Positions 34,917 to 43,559 of a DNA stretch of 64,000 nucleotides are shown in pieces. Both the position numbers and the translations under genes were made by a program. This DNA is from an uncultured Alphaproteobacteria bacterium. GTDB lineage: Bacteria > Pseudomonadota > Alphaproteobacteria > Bin65. A model generated the notes under the pieces. It worked only from the letters and a program-made list of their open reading frames with translations, was not told the origin of the DNA and did no database searches. The stretch spans positions 1-64,000 of the forward strand of contig CAMYMQ010000444.1 in the NCBI GenBank assembly GCA_947259335.1, read 5' to 3'. Within the stretch, counting starts at the first letter, position 1, and each line of letters opens with the position of its first letter.

Positions 34917-35113
34917 TGTTTTTCGTCTTTTACGGGCGCGAAGAGCACCGCATCTATTTCCTCAGGCTTGGGAACCTTGCCGTTTCGCAAAAGTGCGTTC
35001 AGGCGATCAGCTACCTCGTTATCGATAGTATCATCAGCGTGCAGTGAGTTCAGATACTCATCGAGCACCGTTGCTACCGTCGGTGGGCGCGGCTTTTTGC
35101 TTTCGTCAGTCAT
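34913..35113 (-). CDS. 66-aa acidic partner of the Rad50-like ATPase
   Basis: The small protein has a Pro/Lys-rich start, then a helical acidic body (TVATVLDEYLNSLHADDTIDNEVADRLNALLRNG). Its stop overlaps the ATPase start (ATGA), so the two are translationally coupled. No family is recognised. A small regulatory or bridging subunit is a reasonable guess from the arrangement. Confidence 0.65.
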   Translation of the reverse strand: MTDESKKPRPPTVATVLDEYLNSLHADDTIDNEVADRLNALLRNGKVPKPEEIDAVLFAPVKDEKQ

Positions 35114-35228
35114 AGCTCACATTTTACATGAGAATGAGTTGGTGTCGCCAGGAGCGCGATGTTGGGCCGCTTCCATTCCAGAGGGGACATTATTGGCGTC
35201 CGATTCTTGTTGGCTGGTGTATGGGCGG

Positions 35229-36035
35229 CTACTGCAGTGAGTGGGCGGCCGTGCCGCATTTGTCTGTCTCGCCCGCGCCTACACGAACTGCGGGCGCGTC
35301 CAGTGGCAACATTGGCTGCCCAGAAACTTCCTTGAGCCGCGTCCTGGCGGCCTCGACGTAGGCCGCGTCCTTGTCGAATCCCAAGAATCGTCGGTCCAGG
35401 TTCAGGGCAGCAACCCCCGTCGAGCCGACCCCCATGAACGGGTCGAGGACGAGGTCACCCTCGTTCGATCCGATCTTGAGGATATGCTCGAGCACCCGCA
35501 CCGGCTTCTGGGTCGGGTGCTTCGGGTCCTTCGTGCGTTCCTTGCCCATGCAGATCGGCGTTTCGATGAAATTGTGCATCTCGTTCTGCTTGCCGAAGTT
35601 CCAGACATGCCCCTTGTTCCAGGCGCAGACGATCAGCTCGCAGCTGTTGAGGAAGCCAGCCTTGCGCAGCTTCGGCGCCGGATTGGTCTTGTGCCAGACC
35701 ATGAACTGGAAGGTGTCGAAGACGGGATCGAAAGCCTGGTGCCACGCGCCGAGCAGGTTATAGCTGGTGAAGGCGAATAGATTGCCGGTCGGCTTGAGGA
35801 TGCGGGTGAACTCGGCGACCCAGTCCGCCGGCGTGAATATATCGCGGTCCCAGTCAGCCAGGTCGTTGTTGAAGTCCGCCCGCCAGCTCATCTTGATGTT
35901 GCCGCGCGAGTAGCCGGCGAGATTGTAGGGCGGGTCGGTCAGGATGACGTCGACCGAGTGGTCGGGGATGTCCTTGATCTTGTCGAACGCGTCGGCGCAC
36001 CAGATCTCGGCCTGCTTGATGTTGTCGATATTCAT
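35229..36035 (-). CDS. beta-class DNA methyltransferase (N6-A or N4-C) of a type II R-M system
   Basis: The 268-residue enzyme carries the catalytic motif IV near the N-terminus (VILTDPPYNLAG) and the SAM-binding motif I near the C-terminus (LVLDPFMGVGSTGVAAL), which is the circularly permuted beta order. DPPY allows N6-adenine or N4-cytosine methylation. The HPTQKPVRVLEHIL block before motif I is typical. The gene follows the nuclease gene by 6 nt in the same direction, and its product would protect the host site. The recognition sequence cannot be read from the protein. Confidence 0.92.
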   Translation of the reverse strand: MNIDNIKQAEIWCADAFDKIKDIPDHSVDVILTDPPYNLAGYSRGNIKMSWRADFNNDLADWDRDIFTPADWVAEFTRILKPTGNLFAFTSYNLLGAWHQAFDPVFDTFQFMVWHKTNPAPKLRKAGFLNSCELIVCAWNKGHVWNFGKQNEMHNFIETPICMGKERTKDPKHPTQKPVRVLEHILKIGSNEGDLVLDPFMGVGSTGVAALNLDRRFLGFDKDAAYVEAARTRLKEVSGQPMLPLDAPAVRVGAGETDKCGTAAHSLQ

Positions 36036-36041
36036 AGAAGG

Positions 36042-36854
36042 TTAGTGTTCCAAATAAACTCCCTTGATGTTGTTCAGCGCGTCGATGATCAGCGGCGCGT
36101 TCTTCTTGTATTCGTCGAGCACGAGGGCGTAGCCGTCGTCGCTCTTGCAGACGAAGTCCCAGAAATCGCGGCCGATCAGCAGCTCGTCGTCGGCAAAGAA
36201 CTGGCGGACGCGCTCCTGCTTCCAGGCCGCCCCTTCGCCGAAGCGGTTGTAGGCGGTGGCGAAGCGGATGAAGACCCGATGGTCGGGGCCGAGCGCGTTG
36301 CGCAGGATGGTGTACTGCTCCAACAGCGCTTCCTTCTCCGATCGGGCCTTCTTGTTGTCGAGGTCGCCGCCGATCTTGAGCTCGATCAGGTAATGATCGC
36401 CGGTCTCGGCGTCGTGAAGGTAATAGTCGCTGTCGTGGCGCGCGCTCCGTGTCTCCCCGTTGCCGAGGCCGAGCAGCGCCTCGTAGTCCGCCACCTCCGG
36501 GCGCTTGGTCCGACGCTTGTAGGCCTCGAGCAGCCGGGCGATCTCGTTGGTCTGTTCGACGGTCAGGTACCCGGTGACCTCATTGCTCACCGTGTAGGAC
36601 AGCTCGGCGATGGCGATCGCCAGCCGCTCCAGCATGTTGCCGAGCGAGCTGTCGAGCGAGCGGACGAGCGCAGTGTAATACTGGATGTCGGTGCCGAGCA
36701 CGGCGATGAAGACGTTGTGCACCTTCATGTTGATGGTGCCGTTCGGGTCGTCGACCTCGGCGACGTGCCGGGTCTCGAAGCCGCTCGCGAAGGACGAAAC
36801 CGACGCTTTGACCAGCGAACGGATCGCCTGTTCCTTGGGTATTTGTTGGGACAT
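36042..36854 (-). CDS. type II restriction endonuclease, PD-(D/E)XK, TdeIII-like
   Basis: The 270-residue protein has a likely nuclease core HDSDYYLHDAETGDHYLIELKIGGD, that is Asp ... Glu-x-Lys with proper spacing for PD-(D/E)XK. Downstream blocks (FIRFATAYNRFGEG, ELLIGRDFWDFVC) resemble what I remember of TdeIII-family enzymes (GGNCC), but the family match is from memory and moderate. The adjacent beta-class methyltransferase makes restriction the likely role. The ATG at 36854 is preferred to a GTG six codons upstream. No control protein gene is visible. Confidence 0.7.
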   Translation of the reverse strand: MSQQIPKEQAIRSLVKASVSSFASGFETRHVAEVDDPNGTINMKVHNVFIAVLGTDIQYYTALVRSLDSSLGNMLERLAIAIAELSYTVSNEVTGYLTVEQTNEIARLLEAYKRRTKRPEVADYEALLGLGNGETRSARHDSDYYLHDAETGDHYLIELKIGGDLDNKKARSEKEALLEQYTILRNALGPDHRVFIRFATAYNRFGEGAAWKQERVRQFFADDELLIGRDFWDFVCKSDDGYALVLDEYKKNAPLIIDALNNIKGVYLEH

Positions 36855-36992
36855 GGATCGGGGGGTAAGCACATTCTACTACACCCGACCGGATCTCGCC
36901 CGCCGCCTATCCCCAGGCGCCTGCCGCCGAACGACACTTGCAAGGAAGCCGCCTGCGCAGCTGACTGAACGGACGCGGAGAAACAAGAAAGA

Positions 36993-37013
36993 AGGGTCGC
37001 GCGGGGCGACCCT
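36993..37013 (-). terminator. intrinsic terminator downstream of the parB-like gene
   Basis: AGGGTCGC/GCGACCCT stem with a 5-nt loop, followed on the minus strand by TTCTTTCTTGTTT. It sits 30 nt after the ParB-type stop. Confidence 0.8.
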
Positions 37014-37043
37014 TTGAAGGCTTTGCTGTACGACACTTGCGGA

Positions 37044-38882
37044 CTATTGCAGGCCTTGGCGTAACGGCGCGGGCAGCCAACCCGTGGCCTTCACGAACTC
37101 CTCGGCCTTCGCCGCCATCGCCGGCTTCTTGAGCCTGGCGATATTCTCGGAAGCCTGGCTGGATTTGGCCTCGGCGACGGCCGCCAGGATCTGCTCCTTC
37201 GAAACATGATCGAAGTAGCCGTCCCGGGTCGGCTGCCACCATTGGGACATGTCGAGCGCCAGCGCCAAGGCGACCCGGTCGGCGTCCGCGAAACGCGGCG
37301 CGTCCTCCCGGTCATGCTTGCGGCGGACGGCGTCGAGCACCATCGCGACGCAGACCGCGAGCAGGCCCGACTCGTCCTCGTCCTCGAGGCGCAAGAGCCA
37401 GTCCCACAAGCCGTCCTTCGCCGGCAGACGCTCGACCCAGGCGCGCTGGCGCTCGGCCAGGACCTGCATCGCCCGGCTCTCGCCGACGCCCTCGTAGGTC
37501 GAGAGGTCCGTTGGGCCGAGCGTGACCTTGAGACAGGTCTCGTCTCCCCCAAAGAACAGCTCCACGACGAGGGTGTAGAGCAGCACCGAGAAGGCGACGT
37601 CGGGCCTGTCGACGAGCTCGGCCCGCAGGGCGGCGGTCCGGTGCGCCGAGAGGGTCTCTCGCAGCGCATCGGAGATGCCGTCCTTCGGGCGCGCCGTGCC
37701 GTTGCCCGACTTCTTACCCTTGGCTCCATCGCTCTCGCCGTCCCGGGCTTCAGGCTTGACCAGGCCGCGGACCACGTTGAGTCCGCCGTCATGGCCGACC
37801 GAGACGATCGCGCCGGCCTTCGCCTTGTCGGCGTCGGACCATTGCTCACGCTTCTTGGAGAGCGCTTCGATCTCCGCCTCCAACGCGTCCAGCGTTGCGC
37901 TCTGCTCCTTTGACGGATCCTCGTCGAGGGATTCGACGAGACCGTCATACCGGTCACAGAGCTCGGACAGCCGCGACGTCTCCTGATCGCTCAACCCGTC
38001 CGTCGGCGGCACCCGCCCGAAGCGGGCAAGCAGGCCGTAGTCGACCTCGGGCAGTGTCTCGAGCCAGGACCAGCCTTCGGCCAATATGGCCTTGGCCTGG
38101 TCCGTCAGCTTCTCCGCGACCAGCCGGTCGAGGAGCGTGCTGTCGGCCAGGTAGCCGTCGCCGTCCTCGCTGAACAGGTCGCGGATCACTTCGCCGCCGG
38201 CGGCCTCGTAGGCCGCGACGCCGACGAAGCGCACCCGGCGGTCCTGGAACCCGACCATGGCGGCCGTCAGGGCCCGCCGGATGGCGGCCGGGCTTGGATG
38301 ACCGTACGGGTTCTCGAACCAGGCCCGCGCTTGCGCCTCGGGATCGCCCGAGACCGTGAAGGCCATCAGCTGCTCGAGCGTCATGCCGTCGTTGCGGTAG
38401 ACGTCGACCAGCTTTGGGCTCACCGCGGCCAGCTTGAGCCGCTGGAGCACCAGCCGCTCGGCGATGCCGAACCGCGCGGCGATCTCGCCCGCCGACAGCC
38501 CCTCGTGATGGAGGCGATGGAAGGCGTCGAACTGGTCCGCCGCGTGCAATGGCAGCCGCTGGACATTCTCGGCCAACGACAGCTCTTCGGGCCGCTCGCC
38601 GTCGGCGAGGACCGAACACGGGACGGGAAAGTCCTTGGCGATCCGCTTGCTCTTGGCGAGCTTGCGCAGCGCCGCCAGGCGCCGGCCGCCGGCGATCACC
38701 TCGTAGCGATCGTCGGCCTTGCCGTTCGCGGCGACCGGCCGGACCGTCAGGTTCTGCAGCAGGCCATGGGCCTCGATGCTCGCGGCGAGCGACTTGACGT
38801 CGGCGTCCCGCCCCGTCTTGCGCACGTTGGCTTGGGCCCGCTGCAGCTTCGACAGCGGGATCGTCGTGAGCGTTGCGCTCAT
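37044..38882 (-). CDS. ParB/KorB-like partition protein
   Basis: The 612-residue protein has a ParB N-terminal domain (IPLSKLQRAQANVRKT ... YEVIAGGRRLAALRKLA ... SLAENVQRLPLHAADQ) and a helix-turn-helix (LSAGEIAARFGIAERLVLQRLKL). A long C-terminal half with a charged linker follows, typical of plasmid and ICE versions. It should bind DNA and act in partition or transcriptional control. The ATG at 38882 has AAAAGGAGA upstream; the 54-residue extension in the ORF track is rejected. No parA is seen nearby, which suggests a regulatory role. Confidence 0.9.
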   Translation of the reverse strand: MSATLTTIPLSKLQRAQANVRKTGRDADVKSLAASIEAHGLLQNLTVRPVAANGKADDRYEVIAGGRRLAALRKLAKSKRIAKDFPVPCSVLADGERPEELSLAENVQRLPLHAADQFDAFHRLHHEGLSAGEIAARFGIAERLVLQRLKLAAVSPKLVDVYRNDGMTLEQLMAFTVSGDPEAQARAWFENPYGHPSPAAIRRALTAAMVGFQDRRVRFVGVAAYEAAGGEVIRDLFSEDGDGYLADSTLLDRLVAEKLTDQAKAILAEGWSWLETLPEVDYGLLARFGRVPPTDGLSDQETSRLSELCDRYDGLVESLDEDPSKEQSATLDALEAEIEALSKKREQWSDADKAKAGAIVSVGHDGGLNVVRGLVKPEARDGESDGAKGKKSGNGTARPKDGISDALRETLSAHRTAALRAELVDRPDVAFSVLLYTLVVELFFGGDETCLKVTLGPTDLSTYEGVGESRAMQVLAERQRAWVERLPAKDGLWDWLLRLEDEDESGLLAVCVAMVLDAVRRKHDREDAPRFADADRVALALALDMSQWWQPTRDGYFDHVSKEQILAAVAEAKSSQASENIARLKKPAMAAKAEEFVKATGWLPAPLRQGLQ

Positions 38883-39069
38883 CTCCAGTCTCCTTTTGGG
38901 AACACGGGGTACACGCGAGCCGCACCGGCGGCTCGACGCGCACCCCAGTTGATGGGAAAGCGCATCCGGAAAGATCAGATGCTGCCCCAATGCTCCCGCG
39001 CGGAAGGGCCGGACGGTAGACGCGAGCTCGTGCCGGGGCGGCACGATGTCGGGCCTTCGAAAAAGAAGA

Positions 39070-39089
39070 GCCCCGCGCTTAGGCGGGGC
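39070..39089 (-). terminator. intrinsic terminator downstream of DUF3768
   Basis: GCCCCGC/GCGGGGC stem, loop of 6 nt, followed by TCTTCTTTTT on the minus strand, 16 nt after the DUF3768 stop. Confidence 0.85.
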
Positions 39090-39104
39090 AATGACCCGTT
39101 CGGG

Positions 39105-39449
39105 TCAGTATTCTTCGGCCAGAAATACCGTGAGCACCCGGCGCGTTGCGTGCGGGTCGGAGGGATCGGACGCGCCGCCTTCGAGGAAGAGATCGTAGTA
39201 GTCGATCTTCCAGAACAGCTTGATCCCCTCGATTGTGAACGAACCGAAGTCGTGCTCGCCATACGGATCGTTGTCTTCGCCGAAGCTGTCGAAGGCCCGA
39301 ACGGCCGCGAGCGCTTCGTAAACGCCGTCGCGTCCCAGCATTTGCACGCCGGCGGTGACCAGGACGAGGCCGCCGACGAGGGTCGTGCGAAATTGGTCGT
39401 TGAGCGCGGCGATCTTCTGCGAGCGCTCGCTCGATACGGTCGTATTCAT
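39105..39449 (-). CDS. DUF3768 protein
   Basis: The 114-residue protein matches DUF3768, a family common next to ParB-like genes on alphaproteobacterial plasmids and ICEs: KIAALNDQFRTTL at the start, EHDFGSFTIEGIKLFWKIDYYD in the middle and RRVLTVFLAEEY at the end. The ATG at 39449 has GGAGGA upstream. Function unknown. It has its own terminator (39070-39089), so it is transcribed separately from parB. Confidence 0.88.
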   Translation of the reverse strand: MNTTVSSERSQKIAALNDQFRTTLVGGLVLVTAGVQMLGRDGVYEALAAVRAFDSFGEDNDPYGEHDFGSFTIEGIKLFWKIDYYDLFLEGGASDPSDPHATRRVLTVFLAEEY

Positions 39450-39632
39450 GAGAGTGTCCTCCGTGGCATGGCGCCAGCGCCGCCTATCGGCGCTGGCGAA
39501 CGCCACCGAGGACTGGGAGGAACAGCTGGCCTCAGCCTAGCACGCGCCCGGCGGACCGGAAGGCCCGCGTTTGCGCCGAAGCGGCACGGCCGCACGACTT
39601 TGATTCCGGTGTGGCGCTGGCAGGCTGTGAGG

Positions 39633-40814
39633 ATGGAAAAGTCACAGGAACAAGTTTCGTATTTTGCGCGCACCAACCACCGGAAGCCCGATCGGACCTT
39701 CGGCATCAAGCAACGCGATCGGCTCTCGCACATGTACGTCATCGGCAAGACGGGAACCGGCAAGACGACATTGCTGGAGACGCTGATCCGGCTGGACATC
39801 GAGGCGGGCCGCGGTTGTGCCCTGATCGACCCACACGGCGACTTCGTCGAACGGGTCGCGGCGGCCATCCCGCCGCACCGAGCGGCCGACACCGTCTATC
39901 TCGACATCCCCGACCGGTCGCAGCCCTATGGCTACAACCCGCTCGCCCGCGTCAGCGCCGGCCTGCGGCCGCTCGTCGCCTCGGGGCTGCTCGACGTGTT
40001 CAAGAAGATGTGGGACGACGCCTGGGGCGCGCGGATGGAGCATATTCTCCGCAACGCCCTGCTCGCGCTGCTCGACCAGCCGTCCGCGACCATGCCCGAC
40101 ATCCTGCTGATGCTGACCGACAAGGACTTCCGGGAGGCGGCGCTGACCAACATCGAGAACGAGCAGGTCCGGACCTTCTGGAAGTCGGAGTTCCCCAAAT
40201 ACTCCTTCCGCTACCAGGCGGACGGCATCGCCCCGATCCAGAACAAGGCTGGGGCGTTTCTGGCGGATCCGACCTTGCGCCACATCCTGACGCGCAGCGA
40301 CGGCCAACTAAGATTGCGAACGACCCTGGACGAGGGGCGGGTGCTGCTGGTCAATCTCTCCAAGGGAAAGATCGGCGCCGACAGCTCGGCGCTGTTCGGC
40401 GGCCTGCTGGTCACGTCGCTCGGCCTGGCGGCGTTCAGCCGCGCGAACGTCGAGGAAGCCGCGCGCCGACCCTTCTATGTCTATGTCGACGAGTTCCAGA
40501 ACTTTACGACCCTGGCGTTGGCGGACATGCTTTCCGAGCTCCGCAAGTTCGGCGTCGGCGCCGTGCTCGCCCATCAGTATTTGCACCAGCTCGACCCGGA
40601 CATCGCTCACGCGGTTCTCGGCAACGCGGGGACGCTGATTTCCTTTCGCCTGGGAGCCTATGACGCCGGCCTGATTGCGCGTGAATTCGAACCGGTGTTC
40701 GATCGCATCGATCTCCTGAACCTTCCGAACCACGATATCTACATCAAGCTGATGATCGACGGCACGCCGTCGCCGCCGTTCAGCGCGACGACGTTAAAAT
40801 CATTGTCGAACTGA
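39633..40814 (+). CDS. TraD/HerA-type DNA-translocating ATPase
   Basis: The 393-residue ATPase has Walker A VIGKTGTGKTTLLE near residue 40, the ALIDPHGDFVER block, Walker B FYVYVDEFQNF and the VLAHQYLHQL motif, as in type IV coupling protein/TraM-recognition ATPases. No membrane helix precedes the ATPase domain, so it is soluble, unlike VirD4. The track entry begins far upstream in non-coding frame; the ATG at 39633 starts the conserved part. Transfer or packaging of DNA is likely. A second, longer ATPase of the same superfamily is at 43560-45578. Confidence 0.85.
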   Translation: MEKSQEQVSYFARTNHRKPDRTFGIKQRDRLSHMYVIGKTGTGKTTLLETLIRLDIEAGRGCALIDPHGDFVERVAAAIPPHRAADTVYLDIPDRSQPYGYNPLARVSAGLRPLVASGLLDVFKKMWDDAWGARMEHILRNALLALLDQPSATMPDILLMLTDKDFREAALTNIENEQVRTFWKSEFPKYSFRYQADGIAPIQNKAGAFLADPTLRHILTRSDGQLRLRTTLDEGRVLLVNLSKGKIGADSSALFGGLLVTSLGLAAFSRANVEEAARRPFYVYVDEFQNFTTLALADMLSELRKFGVGAVLAHQYLHQLDPDIAHAVLGNAGTLISFRLGAYDAGLIAREFEPVFDRIDLLNLPNHDIYIKLMIDGTPSPPFSATTLKSLSN

Positions 40815-40960
40815 AAATACTGCTCGCATCTCGAATTTTGCGACTGTATGAGTTCGCACTCGATCGGCGGTTCCCAAAGTTGACGCGCGTAACGCCTTTC
40901 TAGTCACCATCACGCCTTATATGCCCGCCCATGTTCGAGGCGATAGCGGAGATATATTCA

Positions 40961-41245
40961 ATGGCCAAGAAGCCTCTTGATCTGAAAGAACTAACCAAGG
41001 GCGAGTTGCGGAAGCTGAACGCCCTTCGCAAATCCATCGGCGACGACATCGCCGAGGAAGCCTTTGCGAAGTGGCTCGAGTCGAAGGTGAGCTCCACCGC
41101 GAACGGCGCCGACAAGAACGCCGACCGCATCCAAGCAGCGCTGCAGCCGCTGATCGAAAAGAAGAAGCTGTCGATTCCCCGCGGAGGATACCTCCTTCGT
41201 CGCGGCCGTGGACGCGTCATCGTCGAGCGGCCGTCGGGCGAATAG
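40961..41245 (+). CDS. small basic hypothetical protein (94 aa)
   Basis: The product is Lys-rich (MAKKPLDLKELTKGELRKLNALRKSIGDD) and ends in a basic SIPRGGYLLRRGRGRVIVER segment. A GGAG lies upstream. It follows the ATPase gene by about 145 nt on the same strand. The charge pattern suggests nucleic-acid binding, but no family is recognised. Confidence 0.6.
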   Translation: MAKKPLDLKELTKGELRKLNALRKSIGDDIAEEAFAKWLESKVSSTANGADKNADRIQAALQPLIEKKKLSIPRGGYLLRRGRGRVIVERPSGE

Positions 41246-41295
41246 CCCGTCGCTCCCGCCCCGTGTGTGACGGGTCGTGCGTCACACCGTCACCG

Positions 41296-41472
41296 TCACG
41301 CCGCGCCGAGGTCGAACGGGCCATGACAGGCTCGGTCCCCCATGAGGGTCAGCACGTCGCCGGTCGGCTGCGGCGCCGGGACCATGCCGAGCTTGGGGAT
41401 GTGTCTGTAGAGGAGGTACGGGGCGCCCTTGCCCATTCTCACGGCAAGGCTTGCCGCCATCGATCCCGTTGG
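41296..41472 (-). pseudogene. 3' fragment of a second replication-relaxation gene
   Basis: The minus strand reads GSMAASLAVRMGKGAPYLLY, then RHIPKLGMVPAPQPTGDVL and a GPFDLGAA end with TGA at 41296-41298. This aligns with the C-terminus of the intact gene at 42572-43540 (GLMAASADVTKGKGLPTILYKHMPKLGTIPPPTPTGDLL ... GPINLAEA). Only the last 55 or so codons remain; the sequence upstream (41480 on) is a terminator. It is a relic of a related module. Confidence 0.85.
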
Positions 41473-41486
41473 CGCTCCAAAAGAAA

Positions 41487-41505
41487 CCCCCGCTTTGAGC
41501 GGGGG
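41487..41505 (-). terminator. intrinsic terminator of the 41607-42173 gene
   Basis: CCCCCGC/GCGGGGG stem with a TTTGA loop, followed on the minus strand by TTTCTTTT. Confidence 0.85.
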
Positions 41506-41606
41506 AATCTAATTTGCGGGTCGGACGCTATTGGGTTCACATCGAAGCCAGGGGCGCACTGGTACGGTTCGGTCGGCACACCAGGCACACGGCACTCAAC
41601 CGAACG

Positions 41607-42173
41607 TCACCAGCTCGAAGAGTAGACGATGTCGCCGGGCGTACCATTCTCACACTGGGTTATCATTTGACCTGCCCAGTCACGGGTCCGAACGACATCA
41701 TCGAGATAGTATTCGTCGTACTCTGTAGGGCCAAAGAAGAAGCCCGACCTCGTCGGGAGCAGTTTGGCGGCCACGGTTGCGTCTTCAATCACCTTGCCGG
41801 GTCTGCGCTGGACTTTCCCTTCGGGGTGATCTTTGTCACACACCGTGCCCGCGTAAACATCTCCCTCGACAAGATTCGATGATTGTATCACCGTCTCGCA
41901 CACGGCGAACAATTCACGAAGCTGGTCACAAGCGACGAAATACTCTTTGCAGTCGTCGTTCCCGTCCTGAACGTTGTCGACAAACCAGGCATGGATATGG
42001 TTCGCCTTGCGCCAGTACATCGACTCCTCTTCAATACTGGCAATACGTTCGGGTTGGATGTCGCGGTCTGGTTTACCTCCACGGGTAACCTCCACCTCGA
42101 AACGCTCCTCGTCAGGGGTGTGATCCCAATTTTTGACGTAGTGCTTCCGCATCGCATACATGTCTAGTCCCAT
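41607..42173 (-). CDS. phage/mobile-element conserved protein of unknown function
   Basis: The 188-residue product starts MGLDMYAMRK and has the conserved-looking blocks MYWRKANHIHAWFVDNVQDG and LPTRSGFFFGPTEYDEYYLDD. I have seen this combination in phage- and plasmid-encoded proteins of unknown function. Many aromatic and acidic residues and the compact length suggest a globular protein. The ATG at 42173 is preferred because the family begins with MGLDMY; the ORF-track extension is basic and non-coding in character. Confidence 0.7.
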   Translation of the reverse strand: MGLDMYAMRKHYVKNWDHTPDEERFEVEVTRGGKPDRDIQPERIASIEEESMYWRKANHIHAWFVDNVQDGNDDCKEYFVACDQLRELFAVCETVIQSSNLVEGDVYAGTVCDKDHPEGKVQRRPGKVIEDATVAAKLLPTRSGFFFGPTEYDEYYLDDVVRTRDWAGQMITQCENGTPGDIVYSSSW

Positions 42174-42571
42174 AGTTCTTTTGCTAGGGTTTCTAATCCG
42201 ACGCCGGTTTCGTTTCGAGTTGCTCTTCAAGCTCGTGTATGCGCTCAATAAGCTCTCGCACGCCCCAGCACCAGTAATCTGGTTCCATACTCCTTTCATT
42301 GGGTTGTTAAGAGCTGGTTCGACTTCCAGCAGCCGGGAAGTAGCAGTCCGCGGTAGTCATGTAAACGTGCGCCATATTCTGATATGCCCTTGGTATTGAC
42401 CAATGTTCTGCTATGCGCGGCAAAAAAATGGAGCGCCGAAGCGCCTAAGTTTGAAAGACGACCTTTATCCTGCCGTCTCTGGAAGTGCCATAGCCTCGCA
42501 GGGATTTCGCAACTTTGAGATCAGTGCCCTTGGGCCCACGGACGTAACCGAGGTGCGGCCGCGCCTGCCGT
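42174..42571. other. intergenic stretch with a terminator, otherwise featureless
   Basis: About 400 bases between two minus-strand genes. Besides the hairpin at 42422-42445, nothing is recognised. Confidence 0.4.
42422..42445 (-). terminator. UUCG-tetraloop terminator of the replication-relaxation operon
   Basis: On the minus strand GCGC-TTCG-GCGC is followed by TCCATTTTTTT. The stem is short but has the stable C(UUCG)G loop and a seven-T tract. Confidence 0.6.
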
Positions 42572-43540
42572 TCATGCTGCCTCAGCGAGATTGATCGGGC
42601 CGAAGCCTACCCGGTCCCAGTGCGTGTTCAGGAGGTCGCCGGTCGGCGTCGGCGGCGGGATCGTGCCGAGCTTGGGCATGTGCTTGTACAGGATCGTCGG
42701 CAGACCCTTGCCCTTGGTGACGTCCGCGCTCGCGGCCATGAGCCCATCCTGGACCCGCTTCGACACTGTGACGAAGAGCACGAGCATGTTGGGAAGCCCC
42801 GCCTGCTTGTAGGCGCCGCGCTCGCCGATGTCTCGATAGGCCAGGACCTCGCGGAGGTGGCTTTTCTGGTCGAGAGTCGAGCGAAGATACGGCTCGGTAT
42901 TCTGGTGCGCCTCGATCAGCAGCGCCCGGTACGCTTTTGTGCCGTGGCCGGTGTTCTCCAGCCCGGCGACGGCGTCCGGCGTGACCTCGAGCGTCTTGCA
43001 CTGTCCGTTGTGCCGGGCCGTTGCTCGCATGGAAAGACGCCCGTTCATCTTCCGATAGACCTCGCGCGGCGGCATGAACCGGACGTGGCGATGCTGCGCG
43101 GCGCCGATTTCCAGGTCCGCGATGATGTCGCAGATCTGGAGCGCGTGCGCGAGCGAGCGGATACCGTGCTTCCGTTCGCCGTGCCGAACGTCGCCGATCT
43201 CGTGATCGTAGAGCCCGGCCTTCTTGAGCTCGGCCGCCCCCTTCGGCTCCAGCTCATAGATGTCGTTGGTGTAGAGGTAGTTGTCATACTGGAACTGCTG
43301 GCGCGGCAGCTTCAGGTAAGCGTGGTGCCTGAGCAGCGCCAGCCGCGCGCGGAAGGCGACGTAATTGTGCGCCGCGCCGGTCCTGGCCTCGATCAGCCTG
43401 TGCAGGAAATTGGTTCGCAGGAACCGGTACTCCTGCAGGAGCGCGAAGACGAGTAGGTCCCGTTCCGTGATCCGCGGAACGGGCAACCCCCGTGGGTCGC
43501 GCGTCTTCTTCGGTCGCCGTTTGTGCACGCCATAGTCCAT
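42572..43540 (-). CDS. replication-relaxation family protein
   Basis: The 322-residue product has the winged-helix start of the replication-relaxation family (PRITERDLLVFALLQEYRFLRTNFLHRLI), a YLYTNDIYELEPKGAAELKKAG block and a nuclease-like region rich in charged residues (ALLIEAHQNTEPYLRST). Such proteins accompany plasmid and ICE transfer genes, but their biochemical role is poorly known. The ATG at 43540 lies 19 nt after the ATPase stop. A truncated homologue is found 1.1 kb away. Confidence 0.85.
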   Translation of the reverse strand: MDYGVHKRRPKKTRDPRGLPVPRITERDLLVFALLQEYRFLRTNFLHRLIEARTGAAHNYVAFRARLALLRHHAYLKLPRQQFQYDNYLYTNDIYELEPKGAAELKKAGLYDHEIGDVRHGERKHGIRSLAHALQICDIIADLEIGAAQHRHVRFMPPREVYRKMNGRLSMRATARHNGQCKTLEVTPDAVAGLENTGHGTKAYRALLIEAHQNTEPYLRSTLDQKSHLREVLAYRDIGERGAYKQAGLPNMLVLFVTVSKRVQDGLMAASADVTKGKGLPTILYKHMPKLGTIPPPTPTGDLLNTHWDRVGFGPINLAEAA

Positions 43541-43559
43541 GCGCGCACTGTAGGGGCTC

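Noticed and set aside
38298-39632. N-terminal extension of the TraD/HerA ATPase in the ORF track (838 aa)
   Set aside because: The first 445 codons run antisense through parB and DUF3768; the conserved protein begins at the ATG at 39633.
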